In this document: positions 34,384-43,392 of the stretch, piece by piece
Position numbering within the stretch: position 1 is the first letter of the stretch
How the letters are laid out: each line of letters opens with the position of its first letter
From: Sellimonas caecigallum
GTDB lineage: Bacteria; Bacillota; Clostridia; Lachnospirales; Lachnospiraceae
Length of the DNA: 64,000 nt
Direction of reading: 5' to 3'
Assembly: GCF_019754295.1 (NCBI RefSeq)
Contig: NZ_VIRV01000009.1
Span: forward strand, 33,428 to 97,427
The notes under the pieces: generated by a model
Told to the model about the DNA's origin: nothing
The model's database searches: none
The model's input: the letters and a program-made list of their open reading frames with translations, nothing else
Translations under genes and position numbers: made by a program

Positions 34384-35673
34384 ATGAAATTAGTTGGTTT
34401 GATCGCAGAGTACAATCCATTCCACAATGGACATGAATATCATATAAGGAAAGCAAAAGAAGTGACTGGAGCAGATGCAGTTGTAGTAGTGATGAGCGGC
34501 AATTTTGTCCAAAGGGGAAACCCGGCCATCATGCCAAAACACCTTCGTGCCAAGGTTGCGTTAAAATCAGGTGTATCCCTCGTTCTCGAACTTCCTGTCT
34601 GCTTTGCAACAGGAAGTGCAGAATATTTTGCCCGTGGGGCCGTCTCTCTCCTTGACAGTCTGGGATGTATCGACTCCATCTGTTTCGGGAGTGAATGCGG
34701 AGATCTTTCGCTCCTTTGGAAAATTGCCCATATCCTGGAAGAAGAACCGGAAAAATACAGAAAATCTCTTCAGGATCATCTGCGAAATGGACTTTCTTTT
34801 CCAGCCGCCAGAGAAAAAGCTTTGTATGCTTACCTGGAAGACCCTTCCCTAGCATCGATCCTTTCAAGTCCCAACAATACGCTGGGTATCGAATACTTAA
34901 AGGCTATCATCCGGTCGAAAAGTTCTATGAAAGCTTACACGATCAAAAGAAAGGACGCTTCGTATCACTCGGAAGATCTGGAAACTCCGGGAAATTTAAG
35001 TTCTGCCACCGCGATCCGAAAGCTGCTTCTTTATTCCGGGAATTCTTTCCGTACGAACGATGAGGAGCCTTACGATGAGCCGAAGCTCTCTTCCATCCTG
35101 GCACGCCTGGAGGATCATGTACCGGCAGAATGCATCTCGCTCCTGGAGAGGACACATCTTACCCGCTATCCGGTGTATGCAAATGACTTTTCCCTGCTTC
35201 TGAAATATTGTCTCATGAGGGAGACAAGGGGTACGTTAACCCGCTACGCGGACGTGTCGGAGGAACTGGCAAACCGGATCATGAAACATGCAAACAGTTA
35301 TTTAAACTTTGACCAGTTTTGTGATCTTTTAAAAACAAAGGAAATCACATATTCCCGCATCAGCCGGGCACTTTTGCACATTCTTCTCGGCATCAGAAAA
35401 AGCCACCTGCAAACTCTCGGAGAAAACGACCCTGTTCCTTACGCAAGAATGCTTGGATTTGTGAAGAAGGATAAAGAGATTTTATCCCAAATTAAGACCG
35501 CTTCCTCCATCCCGCTTCTCCCAAAACTTACGGAGATGGATACACTGTCGGATGCTGGACAGCGCATGCTGCATCTCGACATATTCGCATCCAATCTCTA
35601 CGAGTCTGTCATCACAAACAAATTCAAGACTCCCTTTTGCAATGAGTACAATCATCCACTTGAGATCGTATAA
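34384..35673 (+). CDS. tmcAL: tRNA(Met) cytidine acetate ligase TmcAL
   Basis: A 429-residue protein of the YlbM/TmcAL family, which uses acetate and ATP to acetylate the wobble cytidine of elongator tRNA-Met. The nucleotidyltransferase HIGH-like motif is NPFHNGH (11-17), with VVVMSGNFVQRGNPAIMPKH after it and SSATAIRKLL near 220. ATG at 34384 gives the family N-terminus MKLVGLIAEYNP; the AGGAGG site lies about 15 nt upstream, which is rather far. The acetate need fits a cell with pta-ackA next door, though this is only a note. Confidence 0.9.
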   Translation: MKLVGLIAEYNPFHNGHEYHIRKAKEVTGADAVVVVMSGNFVQRGNPAIMPKHLRAKVALKSGVSLVLELPVCFATGSAEYFARGAVSLLDSLGCIDSICFGSECGDLSLLWKIAHILEEEPEKYRKSLQDHLRNGLSFPAAREKALYAYLEDPSLASILSSPNNTLGIEYLKAIIRSKSSMKAYTIKRKDASYHSEDLETPGNLSSATAIRKLLLYSGNSFRTNDEEPYDEPKLSSILARLEDHVPAECISLLERTHLTRYPVYANDFSLLLKYCLMRETRGTLTRYADVSEELANRIMKHANSYLNFDQFCDLLKTKEITYSRISRALLHILLGIRKSHLQTLGENDPVPYARMLGFVKKDKEILSQIKTASSIPLLPKLTEMDTLSDAGQRMLHLDIFASNLYESVITNKFKTPFCNEYNHPLEIV

Positions 35674-35679
35674 CAAAAC

Positions 35680-35718
35680 AAGCTGTGAAAAAATGATTTT
35701 TTCATTCTTTCGCAGCTT
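35680..35718. terminator. Bidirectional terminator between tmcAL and degV
   Basis: AAGCTGTGAAA (35680-35690) pairs with TTTCGCAGCTT (35708-35718), with an inner A/T-rich stem. It lies between the two convergent genes and covers both ends. Confidence 0.7.
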
Positions 35719-35722
35719 ATGC

Positions 35723-36580
35723 TTATTCTTCCAACACCCTTGTGCACGCAATAGCCATAGCGCCAGGACCTGTATGACAGGCAATGCTGAGTGCCAGTGG
35801 ATCCATATCTACATCATACTGCGGAAAACGGTCTTCAATCTCTTCTTTCCAGAGTTGTGCCTCTTCGTTCGTACATGTATATGCAACATGCAGATAGATT
35901 CTCTGATTATGGAAACGATGCAGCATATCCCTTTCCATCGCATCCAGCATCGTCTTTTTCGCCTGTTTCCACCCTCTCACTTTGGCGTAAGCATCCAGTT
36001 TTTCTCCCTGGATCTGAAGGACTGGTTTTAAATTCAGTACTGTTCCAACAGCTGCTGCGGCTGGTGTGATGCGTCCTCCTTTTTTCAGGTATTTCAATGT
36101 ATCCACAGTAATATAGATACTGGACTCTTTTCCGGTGCGTTCCAGGATTTCCTTAATCTGCGCTGCACTTTTTCCTTTCTTTGCAAGCTCTACCGCATCT
36201 TTTACAGACTGTTTCTGTGTGACAGAAATCCGCTGATTGTTTACAACCTGCACTTTGCCGTCATAATCTTCCGAAAGCAGGATGGCGGTCTCACAGGAGC
36301 TGCTCAGACCGCTGGACATCGGGATGTATACGATCTCATCATATTTTTCCAGATACTTGTCCCAAAGTGCCATCACATTTCCTGGCGCTGGCTGAGATGT
36401 CTTGATGTCGCTTCCTCCTTTTTGCTTTTCGTAGAAAGTATCTCGCGAAAGAGTTACCCCTTCAAAAAACTCTTCCTCATCGATGAAAAACGGCATAGGA
36501 AGCACGCCAACCCCTATTTTTTCCGCTTCTTCCTGCGTGATGCCGCTATTACTGTCCGTCAAAACTGCGACTTTACTCAT
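35723..36580 (-). CDS. DegV-family fatty acid-binding protein
   Basis: A 285-residue DegV/FakB-type protein. The family opening VAVLTDSNSGITQEEAEKIG is followed by TSQPAPG (the conserved Ser of the carboxylate site), PMSSGLSSS and INNQR-like VVNNQRISVTQK, and the C-terminal GPGAMAIA. FakB proteins present fatty acids to the kinase FakA for phosphorylation. It is the last gene of the ECF-polA-coaE-walJ-degV run. No FakA is in the window, so the specific role is open. Confidence 0.9.
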   Translation of the reverse strand: MSKVAVLTDSNSGITQEEAEKIGVGVLPMPFFIDEEEFFEGVTLSRDTFYEKQKGGSDIKTSQPAPGNVMALWDKYLEKYDEIVYIPMSSGLSSSCETAILLSEDYDGKVQVVNNQRISVTQKQSVKDAVELAKKGKSAAQIKEILERTGKESSIYITVDTLKYLKKGGRITPAAAAVGTVLNLKPVLQIQGEKLDAYAKVRGWKQAKKTMLDAMERDMLHRFHNQRIYLHVAYTCTNEEAQLWKEEIEDRFPQYDVDMDPLALSIACHTGPGAMAIACTRVLEE

Positions 36581-36624
36581 TCCATTTCCTCTCTTTCTGT
36601 TCTTTCAAATATGAGACGGCAGTA

Positions 36625-37422
36625 TCAGACAGACACAGCCTTGGACAATCGATCTCTTCTCGCCACCATGATAGGGATATCTTCCCCTTTATATGGATTT
36701 TCCCCAAGCGTTACTTCCAGTTTAACCGTCTCGTATGCCAATTCCTCGTAGTTGTTTTCCTTACTCAAATGTCCAAGAATCACTTGTTTCAAATTATCAT
36801 GTAGTATAGCACAGAGCAGTCTTCCTGACAATTCATTTGACAAATGTCCTTTATTTCCCATCACACGCTGCTTCAGATAATACGGATATCCACCCACTTC
36901 CAGCATATGGATGTCATGGTTTGCCTCCAAAAGCACCGCATCCAAATTACTGAGATTCCGAATGATATATTCATCGTATATTCCAAGATCAGTTGCAACA
37001 GCTACCGCTTTGCCTTTTTCCTCAAACCTAAATCCCGTCGGCTCATTTGCATCGTGGGAAATGCGGAACGGCCGAATCATCGTATCCTTCATAACAAAGG
37101 GTTCATCTGCCCGGATTTCATTCAGAAGCCCTTCCGGCATTTTTCCTAGTCCACTGTAATTTTGTATTCCCCGAATGGTTCCCGGCGTGGCATAGATTGG
37201 GATCCCGTATTTCCTGCTGAAAACACCAAGCCCCTGGATATGATCCACATGTTCGTGGGTAATAAAAATCCCGTCCAGCTCTTCTCCTTTTACATCCAGC
37301 TCTTTTAAACCTTCTTCTATCCTTTTTTTACTGATTCCTGTGTCCACAAGAAAATTGGTATGTTCGCCTCCGATATATGTACAATTCCCGCTGCTTCCGC
37401 TTGCGATACTGCAAATTCTCAT
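36625..37422 (-). CDS. walJ: YycJ/WalJ-type metallo-beta-lactamase-fold protein
   Basis: A 265-residue MBL-fold hydrolase. The opening MRICSIASGSSGNCTYIGG and the metal motif HEHVDH (HITHEHVDH-like FITHEHVDHIQGLGVF) match YycJ/WalJ. In streptococci the protein affects cell-wall and replication-linked traits, but its reaction is not settled; a nuclease activity has been proposed. In Bacillus the gene is in the walRK operon, but here it overlaps coaE by 4 nt (ATGA) inside a DNA-replication gene run. Confidence 0.85.
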   Translation of the reverse strand: MRICSIASGSSGNCTYIGGEHTNFLVDTGISKKRIEEGLKELDVKGEELDGIFITHEHVDHIQGLGVFSRKYGIPIYATPGTIRGIQNYSGLGKMPEGLLNEIRADEPFVMKDTMIRPFRISHDANEPTGFRFEEKGKAVAVATDLGIYDEYIIRNLSNLDAVLLEANHDIHMLEVGGYPYYLKQRVMGNKGHLSNELSGRLLCAILHDNLKQVILGHLSKENNYEELAYETVKLEVTLGENPYKGEDIPIMVARRDRLSKAVSV

Positions 37423-38042
37423 CGTGTTTCGTCTCTCCCGCTATTTTTCATTTCTTCCCATTGTAACGCTTTTTTGATCTGGATGCAAGTCTCTTCCATA
37501 TCCCCGCTGTTGTCCACCGTAACATGGCAATGTGTCCGAAATTCTTCCTCAGATTTTTGACTTTTTAAGATGCCGTCTATCCGTTCGTCTGAGTATCCTC
37601 TTGTCTCTTTGAGTCTTCTCCTTCGCACATCTTCATCTGCATAAATATACCACAGTTCATCACAAATCTCATCGTAGTGATCTTCAATCAAGAGAGCGGC
37701 CTCTATCACAAAAAGCTCTGTCCCTTTTCCTTTTTCTTCCCGGATCCGCATTTGGATGCGATCCTTCACTGCCGGGTGGACGATGGCATTTAACTTTTCG
37801 AGACTAACTCTATCTCCAAAGACAATGCTCCCCAGTCTTTTCCGGTCAATGGTACCGTCCGCCGAAAGAATCGAATTTCCAAACTGTGCCACAATCCGGC
37901 TGTAACACTCTTCTCCCGGCTCTTCCAGTTCATGGGCGGTTTTGTCCGCTTGGCAGATCACTGCCCCGCAGTGTTTTTCCATATAAGAGAGGACGGTGCT
38001 TTTTCCCGCACCTACCCCTCCGGTAATACCAATGATCCTCAT
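37419..38042 (-). CDS. coaE: Dephospho-CoA kinase
   Basis: A 207-residue kinase for the last step of coenzyme A synthesis. The P-loop GGVGAGKST is at 8-16, with MEKHCGAVICQADKTAHEL and the lid RRRRLKETRGYSDERI. ATG at 38042 gives the family N-terminus; the frame opens earlier but overlaps polA. It is 13 nt after polA, the common polA-coaE order. Confidence 0.94.
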   Translation of the reverse strand: MRIIGITGGVGAGKSTVLSYMEKHCGAVICQADKTAHELEEPGEECYSRIVAQFGNSILSADGTIDRKRLGSIVFGDRVSLEKLNAIVHPAVKDRIQMRIREEKGKGTELFVIEAALLIEDHYDEICDELWYIYADEDVRRRRLKETRGYSDERIDGILKSQKSEEEFRTHCHVTVDNSGDMEETCIQIKKALQWEEMKNSGRDETR

Positions 38043-38055
38043 GATATTTTCATCC

Positions 38056-40695
38056 TTACTTCGCTTCATACCAGCTGCTTCCCTGGCTCATGTCCGCGAT
38101 CAGCGGTACCCTCAGATCAGCTGCATGTTCCATTTCCTCTTTTAAAATCTGCTTCACGATCTCGACTTCTTCCTTTTTCGTCTCGATCAAAAGCTCATCA
38201 TGTACCTGGATCACAATCCTGGATTTCAGCCCACGGCTGCGCAATGCCCGTCCTACCCGGATCATGGCAATCTTCATGATATCTGCTGCCGCCCCCTGGA
38301 TAGGCGAATTCATAGCAACCCTCTCTCCAAAGCTGCGCTGCATGAAATTACTGGAAGACAATTCCGGTATCGGCCTGCGCCTTCCAAACATTGTCTTTAC
38401 ATAGCCGTTTTCCTTGCCAAAAGCAACTTCTCCGTCCAGGTATGCTTTCACACCCGGATAAGTCTCAAAGTACCGATCAATATATTCCCCGGCTTCTTTT
38501 CTCGTAATACTCAGATCCTGGCTCAGTCCAAAAGAACTGATTCCGTAGACAATTCCGAAATTTACCGCTTTGGCATTTCTTCTCTGTAAGTCCGTGACTT
38601 CCTCAAACGGTGTGTGAAATACTTGCGACGCTGTGATCCGGTGGATATCCTGTGCCTCCTGATATGCATGGATCAGCGCTTCATCCCCGGAGCAGTGTGC
38701 CAGAATACGCAGTTCGATCTGGGAATAATCAGCGTCTACAAATACATAACCTTCTTCCGGTATAAAAACTTTCCGGATCAATCTTCCAAGTTCCATACGG
38801 ATCGGAATGTTCTGAAGGTTTGGTTCTGTACTGCTGATCCGCCCTGTGGCAGTCACTGTCTGGTTGAATGTCCCGTGGATCCTTCCGTCGTCCGATATAA
38901 AATTGGCAAGTCCGTCTGCATAAGTGGACTTCAGTTTCGCAAGCTGCCGGTATTCCAGAATCTTCGATACGATCGGGTAATCAGGCGCCAGTTTTTCCAA
39001 GATATCAGCCGCCGTAGAATATCCGGTCTTTGTCTTTTTTCCGTGCGGAAGCTCCAGATGCTCAAAAAGCACAACCCCAAGCTGTTTCGGAGAATTGATG
39101 TTAAACGTCTCTTGGGCCAGATCGTATATTTCCTTTTCCAGCTCTTCTATTTTATCTCCCAGTTCCGAACCGTACATTTTCAGCTGATCTGCCGCAATCC
39201 TTACACCAGCTTTTTCCATGTCAGAAAGGGTAAACACGAGCGGCATCTCTATCTCGTCAAACAGCGCCTCCATCTCATATTCCCGAAGTTTTTCTCTCAG
39301 CACTTTTTCCGCCCGGAACATAGTATATGCTTCATAACATGTCTTTTTCTCCGCCGGAAGTTTCTCATCGATATTCAGATCCAGGTATTCATGGGCAATG
39401 TCATCTGTCTCATACGCGCTTTTCAAAGGATTTAACAAGTAAGCTGCCACATGGACATCAAACGTATTTTCCGGCTTCCGGATCTGAATCTGTTTCATGG
39501 CCGCTTTCACATCAAACATGGAAATAACTGCACGGGATTCAGTGAGAGACGTCACTTTCTCCAGAAGATATGTTTCTGTCATTGTGTCGGATGTCCGAAT
39601 GTTGTAGATCTGGTCTTCCCCAAATGCAACCCCGATTCCGGAAAGCCCCGCCTGATCTTTGAAAAGCGGAAGAACATTTTCTGTGTCTTTCTCAAATGCG
39701 ATCCCGACACAAGGAGCACCTGCAGCCTTTTCAAAGACTGCTTCTGCCTCCTCTTCTTTTGTGATCTCCCGGAACTGATCTTCAATCTGATTTGCCGGGC
39801 TCTCCACATCAAAGCGTCCAAGCAGATTTTTAAACTGCAGTCTCTGGAAATATTCGTAGGCTTCTTGCGTGTACAGATTTCCTATCTTTCCTTCTGAAAA
39901 CTCATAAGGGAAATCCGCATCCACGTTGATAGTCGCAAGTGCCTTGCTCATCTGAGCCATATCATAGTGTTCTTTCAAAGCCTTTGCGGCCCGCGGCGGT
40001 TTGAGTTCTTCCACATGACTATACGCATTTTCAATGGATCCATATTCCACAATGATCTTTGTGGCCGTCTTCTCGCCAATACTTGGCACCCCAGGAATAT
40101 TGTCCGAGCTGTCTCCCATCAATGCTTTGACATCAATAAACTCCTGCGGCGTTACCTGGTATTTCTCTTTGACATCCGCTGCAAGATAGTCCTCTACCTC
40201 TGTCCGGCCTTGCTTTGTCTTTGGAATACGAATCTTTACTTTTTCTGTGGCAAGCTGCAGAAGATCCCGGTCTCCGGACAAAACGACCACATTCATGCCT
40301 TCCTTCTCGCCACGTTTCGAAAGTGTGCCGATCAGGTCATCTGCTTCAAGCCCGGCCTGCTCTACGATTCGGATGCCCATTGCCTGAAGGACTTCCTTCA
40401 TGACCGGAACCTGCTGGCGCAGTTCTTCAGCCATCGGCTTTCTCGTCCCTTTGTAGTCTTCAAACATTTCATGACGGAAGGTCGGCGCATGGACGTCAAA
40501 TGCCACTGTAAGATATTCTGGTTTTTCTTCTTCCAGCACTTTGAAAAGAATATTCAAAAATCCGTATATCGCGTTCGTGTGAAGTCCCTCCGCATTGGTC
40601 AGATCCGGGATTCCATAAAAGGCACGATTCAGAATACTGTGCCCGTCTATCAGAAGAATTTTCTGATTTTCATACTGTCTTTCATTCATTGTCAT
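38056..40695 (-). CDS. polA: DNA polymerase I
   Basis: An 879-residue repair and Okazaki-fragment polymerase. The 5'-3' exonuclease domain is about 1-290 (LIDGHSILNRAFYG, then GDSSDNIPGVPSIGEKTA). The 3'-5' exonuclease-like part (about 300-475) lacks the DxE proofreading motif, as in Bacillus. The polymerase domain shows DYSQIELRILAH, KAVNFGIVYGISSFGLSQDL and VQVHDEL-type IQVHDELL. ATG at 40695 overlaps the stop of the ECF gene (ATGA). Full length and intact. Confidence 0.97.
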   Translation of the reverse strand: MTMNERQYENQKILLIDGHSILNRAFYGIPDLTNAEGLHTNAIYGFLNILFKVLEEEKPEYLTVAFDVHAPTFRHEMFEDYKGTRKPMAEELRQQVPVMKEVLQAMGIRIVEQAGLEADDLIGTLSKRGEKEGMNVVVLSGDRDLLQLATEKVKIRIPKTKQGRTEVEDYLAADVKEKYQVTPQEFIDVKALMGDSSDNIPGVPSIGEKTATKIIVEYGSIENAYSHVEELKPPRAAKALKEHYDMAQMSKALATINVDADFPYEFSEGKIGNLYTQEAYEYFQRLQFKNLLGRFDVESPANQIEDQFREITKEEEAEAVFEKAAGAPCVGIAFEKDTENVLPLFKDQAGLSGIGVAFGEDQIYNIRTSDTMTETYLLEKVTSLTESRAVISMFDVKAAMKQIQIRKPENTFDVHVAAYLLNPLKSAYETDDIAHEYLDLNIDEKLPAEKKTCYEAYTMFRAEKVLREKLREYEMEALFDEIEMPLVFTLSDMEKAGVRIAADQLKMYGSELGDKIEELEKEIYDLAQETFNINSPKQLGVVLFEHLELPHGKKTKTGYSTAADILEKLAPDYPIVSKILEYRQLAKLKSTYADGLANFISDDGRIHGTFNQTVTATGRISSTEPNLQNIPIRMELGRLIRKVFIPEEGYVFVDADYSQIELRILAHCSGDEALIHAYQEAQDIHRITASQVFHTPFEEVTDLQRRNAKAVNFGIVYGISSFGLSQDLSITRKEAGEYIDRYFETYPGVKAYLDGEVAFGKENGYVKTMFGRRRPIPELSSSNFMQRSFGERVAMNSPIQGAAADIMKIAMIRVGRALRSRGLKSRIVIQVHDELLIETKKEEVEIVKQILKEEMEHAADLRVPLIADMSQGSSWYEAK

Positions 40696-41255
40696 ACCTC
40701 TGTTTCATTTTCAAATGTCAGTCCGGCCTTTTTCAGAACTCGGAACAATACCGGAATCACGATCAGCTGGATGATGATCCCCGGGATACCGCTCACGATT
40801 CCGCTCACAAAAGCTGTTCCATTGGCAAATGGAAAATGAAGATTAAAAATATAAACTCCAACAATCAGCGAGAGGCCATAGGCAACTCTGCCAGCTACCA
40901 TAGCCGGAATCAGTCTCAGATAGACCGGATACTTTCGTTCTGCCAGCACACCTGCCGTCAGGCCATAGACCGCCGTCTCAAACAACATAAAATATACTTT
41001 CGGAACAGGCGGCATCCCGGTCAGTACACTGCTTAATATTGGTACAAGAATACCAACCCCAAGGCCATATCCGCCTCCCAAAAGTACACCCGCCATCAAG
41101 ATCGGCAAGTGGATTGGGAGAAACATCCCCCCGGCGCTTTGTCCAAATATGTGAAATGCCTGCGGAAGCACGATTCCGACAGCGGTCAGCACTCCGGCAT
41201 ATACAAGCTTCAATATTCTGGCATTTTCTACAACCTGTCTTTGACTTTCTCTCAT
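40692..41255 (-). CDS. ECF transporter S component, substrate unknown
   Basis: A 187-residue membrane protein with about six helices, matching ECF S components (PF12822): VYAGVLTAVGIVLPQAFH, then GMFLPIHLPILMAGVLLGG and PKVYFMLFETAVYGLTAGVL. These bind a vitamin or small nutrient and share a common energizing module, which is not in the window. GGAGGAG precedes ATG at 41255. The operon with coaE makes pantothenate a possible substrate, but riboflavin, folate or others cannot be excluded. It overlaps polA by 4 nt. Confidence 0.75.
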   Translation of the reverse strand: MRESQRQVVENARILKLVYAGVLTAVGIVLPQAFHIFGQSAGGMFLPIHLPILMAGVLLGGGYGLGVGILVPILSSVLTGMPPVPKVYFMLFETAVYGLTAGVLAERKYPVYLRLIPAMVAGRVAYGLSLIVGVYIFNLHFPFANGTAFVSGIVSGIPGIIIQLIVIPVLFRVLKKAGLTFENETEV

Positions 41256-41311
41256 TTTCTCTCCTCCGTCCCCGGCGGACTGCACACCGCCTTGTGTTCG
41301 CATTTTCTCTT

Positions 41312-41340
41312 ATTGTACTTCGTTTTATCTTTTTTTACAA
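41312..41340 (-). promoter_or_regulatory. Promoter of the ECF-polA-coaE-walJ-degV unit
   Basis: Minus-strand TTGTAA (41335-41340), 17 nt, TACAAT (41312-41317), about 57 nt upstream of the ATG at 41255. Confidence 0.6.
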
Positions 41341-41358
41341 CGTGTCCGGCAGATTTCT

Positions 41359-41916
41359 TTAAAAGACGCCAAGGTGTTCCAGCAAAATTTTAAGCCCGAT
41401 CAGTATGAGGACAACTCCTCCAAAGCACTCCGCCTTATTCTTGTATTTTGTTCCAAACACCGTCCCGATCTTAAGGCCAACGGCAGAGATCACAAACGTA
41501 ATGCATCCGATAAAAAGAACGGCCGGTCCAATTTGCACATCCAGAAATGCGAAGGTAACCCCTACAGCCAGCGCATCGATGCTCGTTGCCACCGCAAGAG
41601 CCGTCATCTCACGGAAATCAAATCTCGCATCCATGCATTCTTCTTCCTGTCTCGATTCCCGGATCATATTTCCTCCAATAACGGCCAGAAGTATAAATGC
41701 AATCCAGTGATCCACACTTTCTATTGCTCCGCGGAAATGGCTTCCGATAAAATATCCAATAGCCGGCATCAAAGCCTGAAATCCTCCGAAATACAGCCCC
41801 ACACATAATACATACTTTGGTTTCGCCTGCCCTGCTGACAACCCTTTACAGATGGATACGGCAAATGCATCCATAGCAAGGCCGACAGCAATGAAAAACA
41901 GTTCCATCAAACCCAT
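41359..41916 (-). CDS. mntP: Manganese efflux pump MntP
   Basis: A 185-residue membrane protein of the MntP/YebN family with six helices. Seen: [20 protein letters not shown] at the start and [20 protein letters not shown] in the middle, with the conserved DAFA and DALA aspartates that carry Mn2+. ATG at 41916 follows GGAGGG; the long frame upstream only reads through the riboswitch leader. A yybP-ykoY riboswitch and terminator precede it, so Mn2+ turns it on. Confidence 0.93.
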   Translation of the reverse strand: MGLMELFFIAVGLAMDAFAVSICKGLSAGQAKPKYVLCVGLYFGGFQALMPAIGYFIGSHFRGAIESVDHWIAFILLAVIGGNMIRESRQEEECMDARFDFREMTALAVATSIDALAVGVTFAFLDVQIGPAVLFIGCITFVISAVGLKIGTVFGTKYKNKAECFGGVVLILIGLKILLEHLGVF

Positions 41917-42001
41917 CTTTTTTCCCTCCTTATGTTTCTTTTTCCTTCGTTTAGTAAAGACAGATCTGTCAAAGATGGGGGAGGTCTTTAGATTTCTGCA
42001 A

Positions 42002-42051
42002 TAAAAAAGCGAGTCCTTACCTATATCAATCTCTGATACAGATAAGTCTCG
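42002..42051 (-). terminator. Riboswitch-controlled terminator of mntP
   Basis: On the minus strand CGAGACTTATCTGTATC pairs almost fully with GATATAGGTAAGGACTCG (42010-42051) and runs into CTTTTTTTATT. The first arm is the end of the riboswitch, so binding of Mn2+ by the aptamer and this terminator exclude each other. Confidence 0.88.
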
Positions 42052-42123
42052 TTGTTTCATTCAAAGCCAGGATTACTCCAATATGTTGACTTTGACACAC
42101 AAACGTGCCAACTACTCCCTTAT
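42042..42123 (-). promoter_or_regulatory. yybP-ykoY manganese riboswitch
   Basis: The minus strand shows the conserved yybP-ykoY landmarks in order: an ATAAGGGAGTAG block, then ATCCTGGCTTTGAATG and AACGAGACTTAT. The ends ATAAG and CTTAT pair as the base stem. It lies between a good promoter and mntP. Mn2+ binding is known to prevent termination for this class. Confidence 0.85.
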
Positions 42124-42166
42124 GCTCCATCTTCTCCAAATCAAAACGCGCTTAACGCTGTTTTGT

Positions 42167-42195
42167 ATTATACCGAAAAACCTTCCTCCTTTCAA
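42167..42195 (-). promoter_or_regulatory. Promoter of the mntP riboswitch transcript
   Basis: Minus-strand TTGAAA (42190-42195), 17 nt, TATAAT (42167-42172), about 45 nt before the aptamer. Confidence 0.75.
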
Positions 42196-42304
42196 GTTTT
42201 TTTATATATTATTTGTATTTATTTGTATTTTCTTATCTTTCTTGAAAATACAAAAAGCCCACACAAAAAATTGCATAGACTTTTCATATATCAATCTTGT
42301 ATCA

Positions 42305-42562
42305 TTACCGGAATTCTTTGCTCTTCTGAATAGAAGAAGATACAAAAAAGGATCCAAAAAACATCAACACAGCTGCGCTTAACAAAATCATGTCTGTATG
42401 TCTCAATGCCTCGATCTCTATATTGATATGATTGCATACAGACCAGATTGCTACCCATATCGCTGTCGAAATCATAGTAGCTATCACTAAAACCATTTCA
42501 CTTTTCTCGGCGCTTTTCTTTAAAGTTATAGGATACATGATTGCAATAATCATAAGCCCCAT
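42305..42562 (-). CDS. Small membrane protein, unknown
   Basis: An 85-residue, AT-rich frame with about three hydrophobic helices (MGLMIIAIMYPITL, EMVLVIATMISTAIWVAIW, TDMILLSAAVLMFFGSFF). ATG at 42562 is assumed; the frame continues upstream to TTG codons at 42607, which lie directly on the U-tract of a terminator and lack a ribosome site, so the true start is doubtful and the gene may be truncated. No family is recognised. It lies 44 nt or more after the phosphoribosyltransferase gene and its terminator, before the mntP promoter. Confidence 0.4.
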   Translation of the reverse strand: MGLMIIAIMYPITLKKSAEKSEMVLVIATMISTAIWVAIWSVCNHINIEIEALRHTDMILLSAAVLMFFGSFFVSSSIQKSKEFR

Positions 42563-42604
42563 CTCTATTCCTATCAATACTCCTTTAAAAGAAGTTTTTC
42601 TCAA

Positions 42605-42633
42605 CAAAAAACTGCCACAATATCATGCAGCAG
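42605..42633 (-). terminator. Terminator after the phosphoribosyltransferase gene
   Basis: On the minus strand CTGCTGCA pairs with TGTGGCAG (G-U pairs, 6-nt loop) and is followed by TTTTTTG, 18 nt after the stop. Confidence 0.75.
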
Positions 42634-42651
42634 CTTTTTATTGACAAAATA

Positions 42652-43290
42652 TTAAAGTTTAGAATATCCGTAGCTGTTTACAAGAGCTTCTACTTTCTCT
42701 CCTGCCTTGCACATCGGACAGGCTTCCGGCGTATAAGCCTTATAGTCCGGAAGATCGGCGCTGGAAAAGATTGACTTCACTTCCATATCTGCAATCTTCG
42801 TCACAGCACTGAAGATACCTGCCACACCGCACACCTTTCCTCCATAGTACAGGACAGATTCCGCAGCTTTCAGAATCGTCTTTCCGGTCGTAATAGATGC
42901 CGCGAGAACCAACACCTGATTGTTCTCAATCATACGGATCTTATTATCCCGGAACATGATCTGTCCAAGATTGTCAAATTCCGGTGTTACTACAGAAATA
43001 TTATTTCCATGGCTCATGGACATGACCGTTTCATCTGCCAGGATCTCTGCCATGAACGTACCGATCACTTCCGTTTCATCCAGACATACGATCGTGTCAA
43101 TATAAGTGTGGGTATACTCCGCCGCCAGCACTTTTGCCGTCTCCCGTCCATTTCGATGTCTGGTCTTCACAGTGGACATATCAATATACGTGTTGATGTG
43201 GGAATTGCTCGTAGCAAAATGTCCTTTCAGGATCTTAATCCGGGCCTTCGGATTTTTTGAGGAACGTAAATTTGTCAACCGTTCATCCAT
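42652..43290 (-). CDS. PyrE-like phosphoribosyltransferase with altered PRPP motif
   Basis: A 212-residue protein of the type I phosphoribosyltransferase fold. The PRPP loop position reads VLVLAASITTGKT (126-138): the two acidic residues usual in this motif (as in DD or ED before xxTTG) are replaced by AA. The C-terminal CPMCKAGEKVEAL resembles the CPLC-type ending of some orotate phosphoribosyltransferases. ATG at 43290 follows AAAGGAG. It lies 103 nt beyond the amidohydrolase operon on the same strand. It could be an orotate-like enzyme for another base, or have lost activity; no other pyr gene is near. Confidence 0.65.
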   Translation of the reverse strand: MDERLTNLRSSKNPKARIKILKGHFATSNSHINTYIDMSTVKTRHRNGRETAKVLAAEYTHTYIDTIVCLDETEVIGTFMAEILADETVMSMSHGNNISVVTPEFDNLGQIMFRDNKIRMIENNQVLVLAASITTGKTILKAAESVLYYGGKVCGVAGIFSAVTKIADMEVKSIFSSADLPDYKAYTPEACPMCKAGEKVEALVNSYGYSKL

Positions 43291-43392
43291 ATGGTTTGTC
43301 TCCTTTCTCATTTTTTGTTATAGACATTGTACCATACTTCTGTTTTCTGTGTAATCCCCGCATTTTTTTCCGGCACTTTTTTTGTTCTGAAT

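Noticed and set aside
41917..42060. N-terminal extension of MntP to 42060
   Set aside because: The sequence is the riboswitch terminator and leader, not coding; the GGAGGG site precedes ATG 41916.
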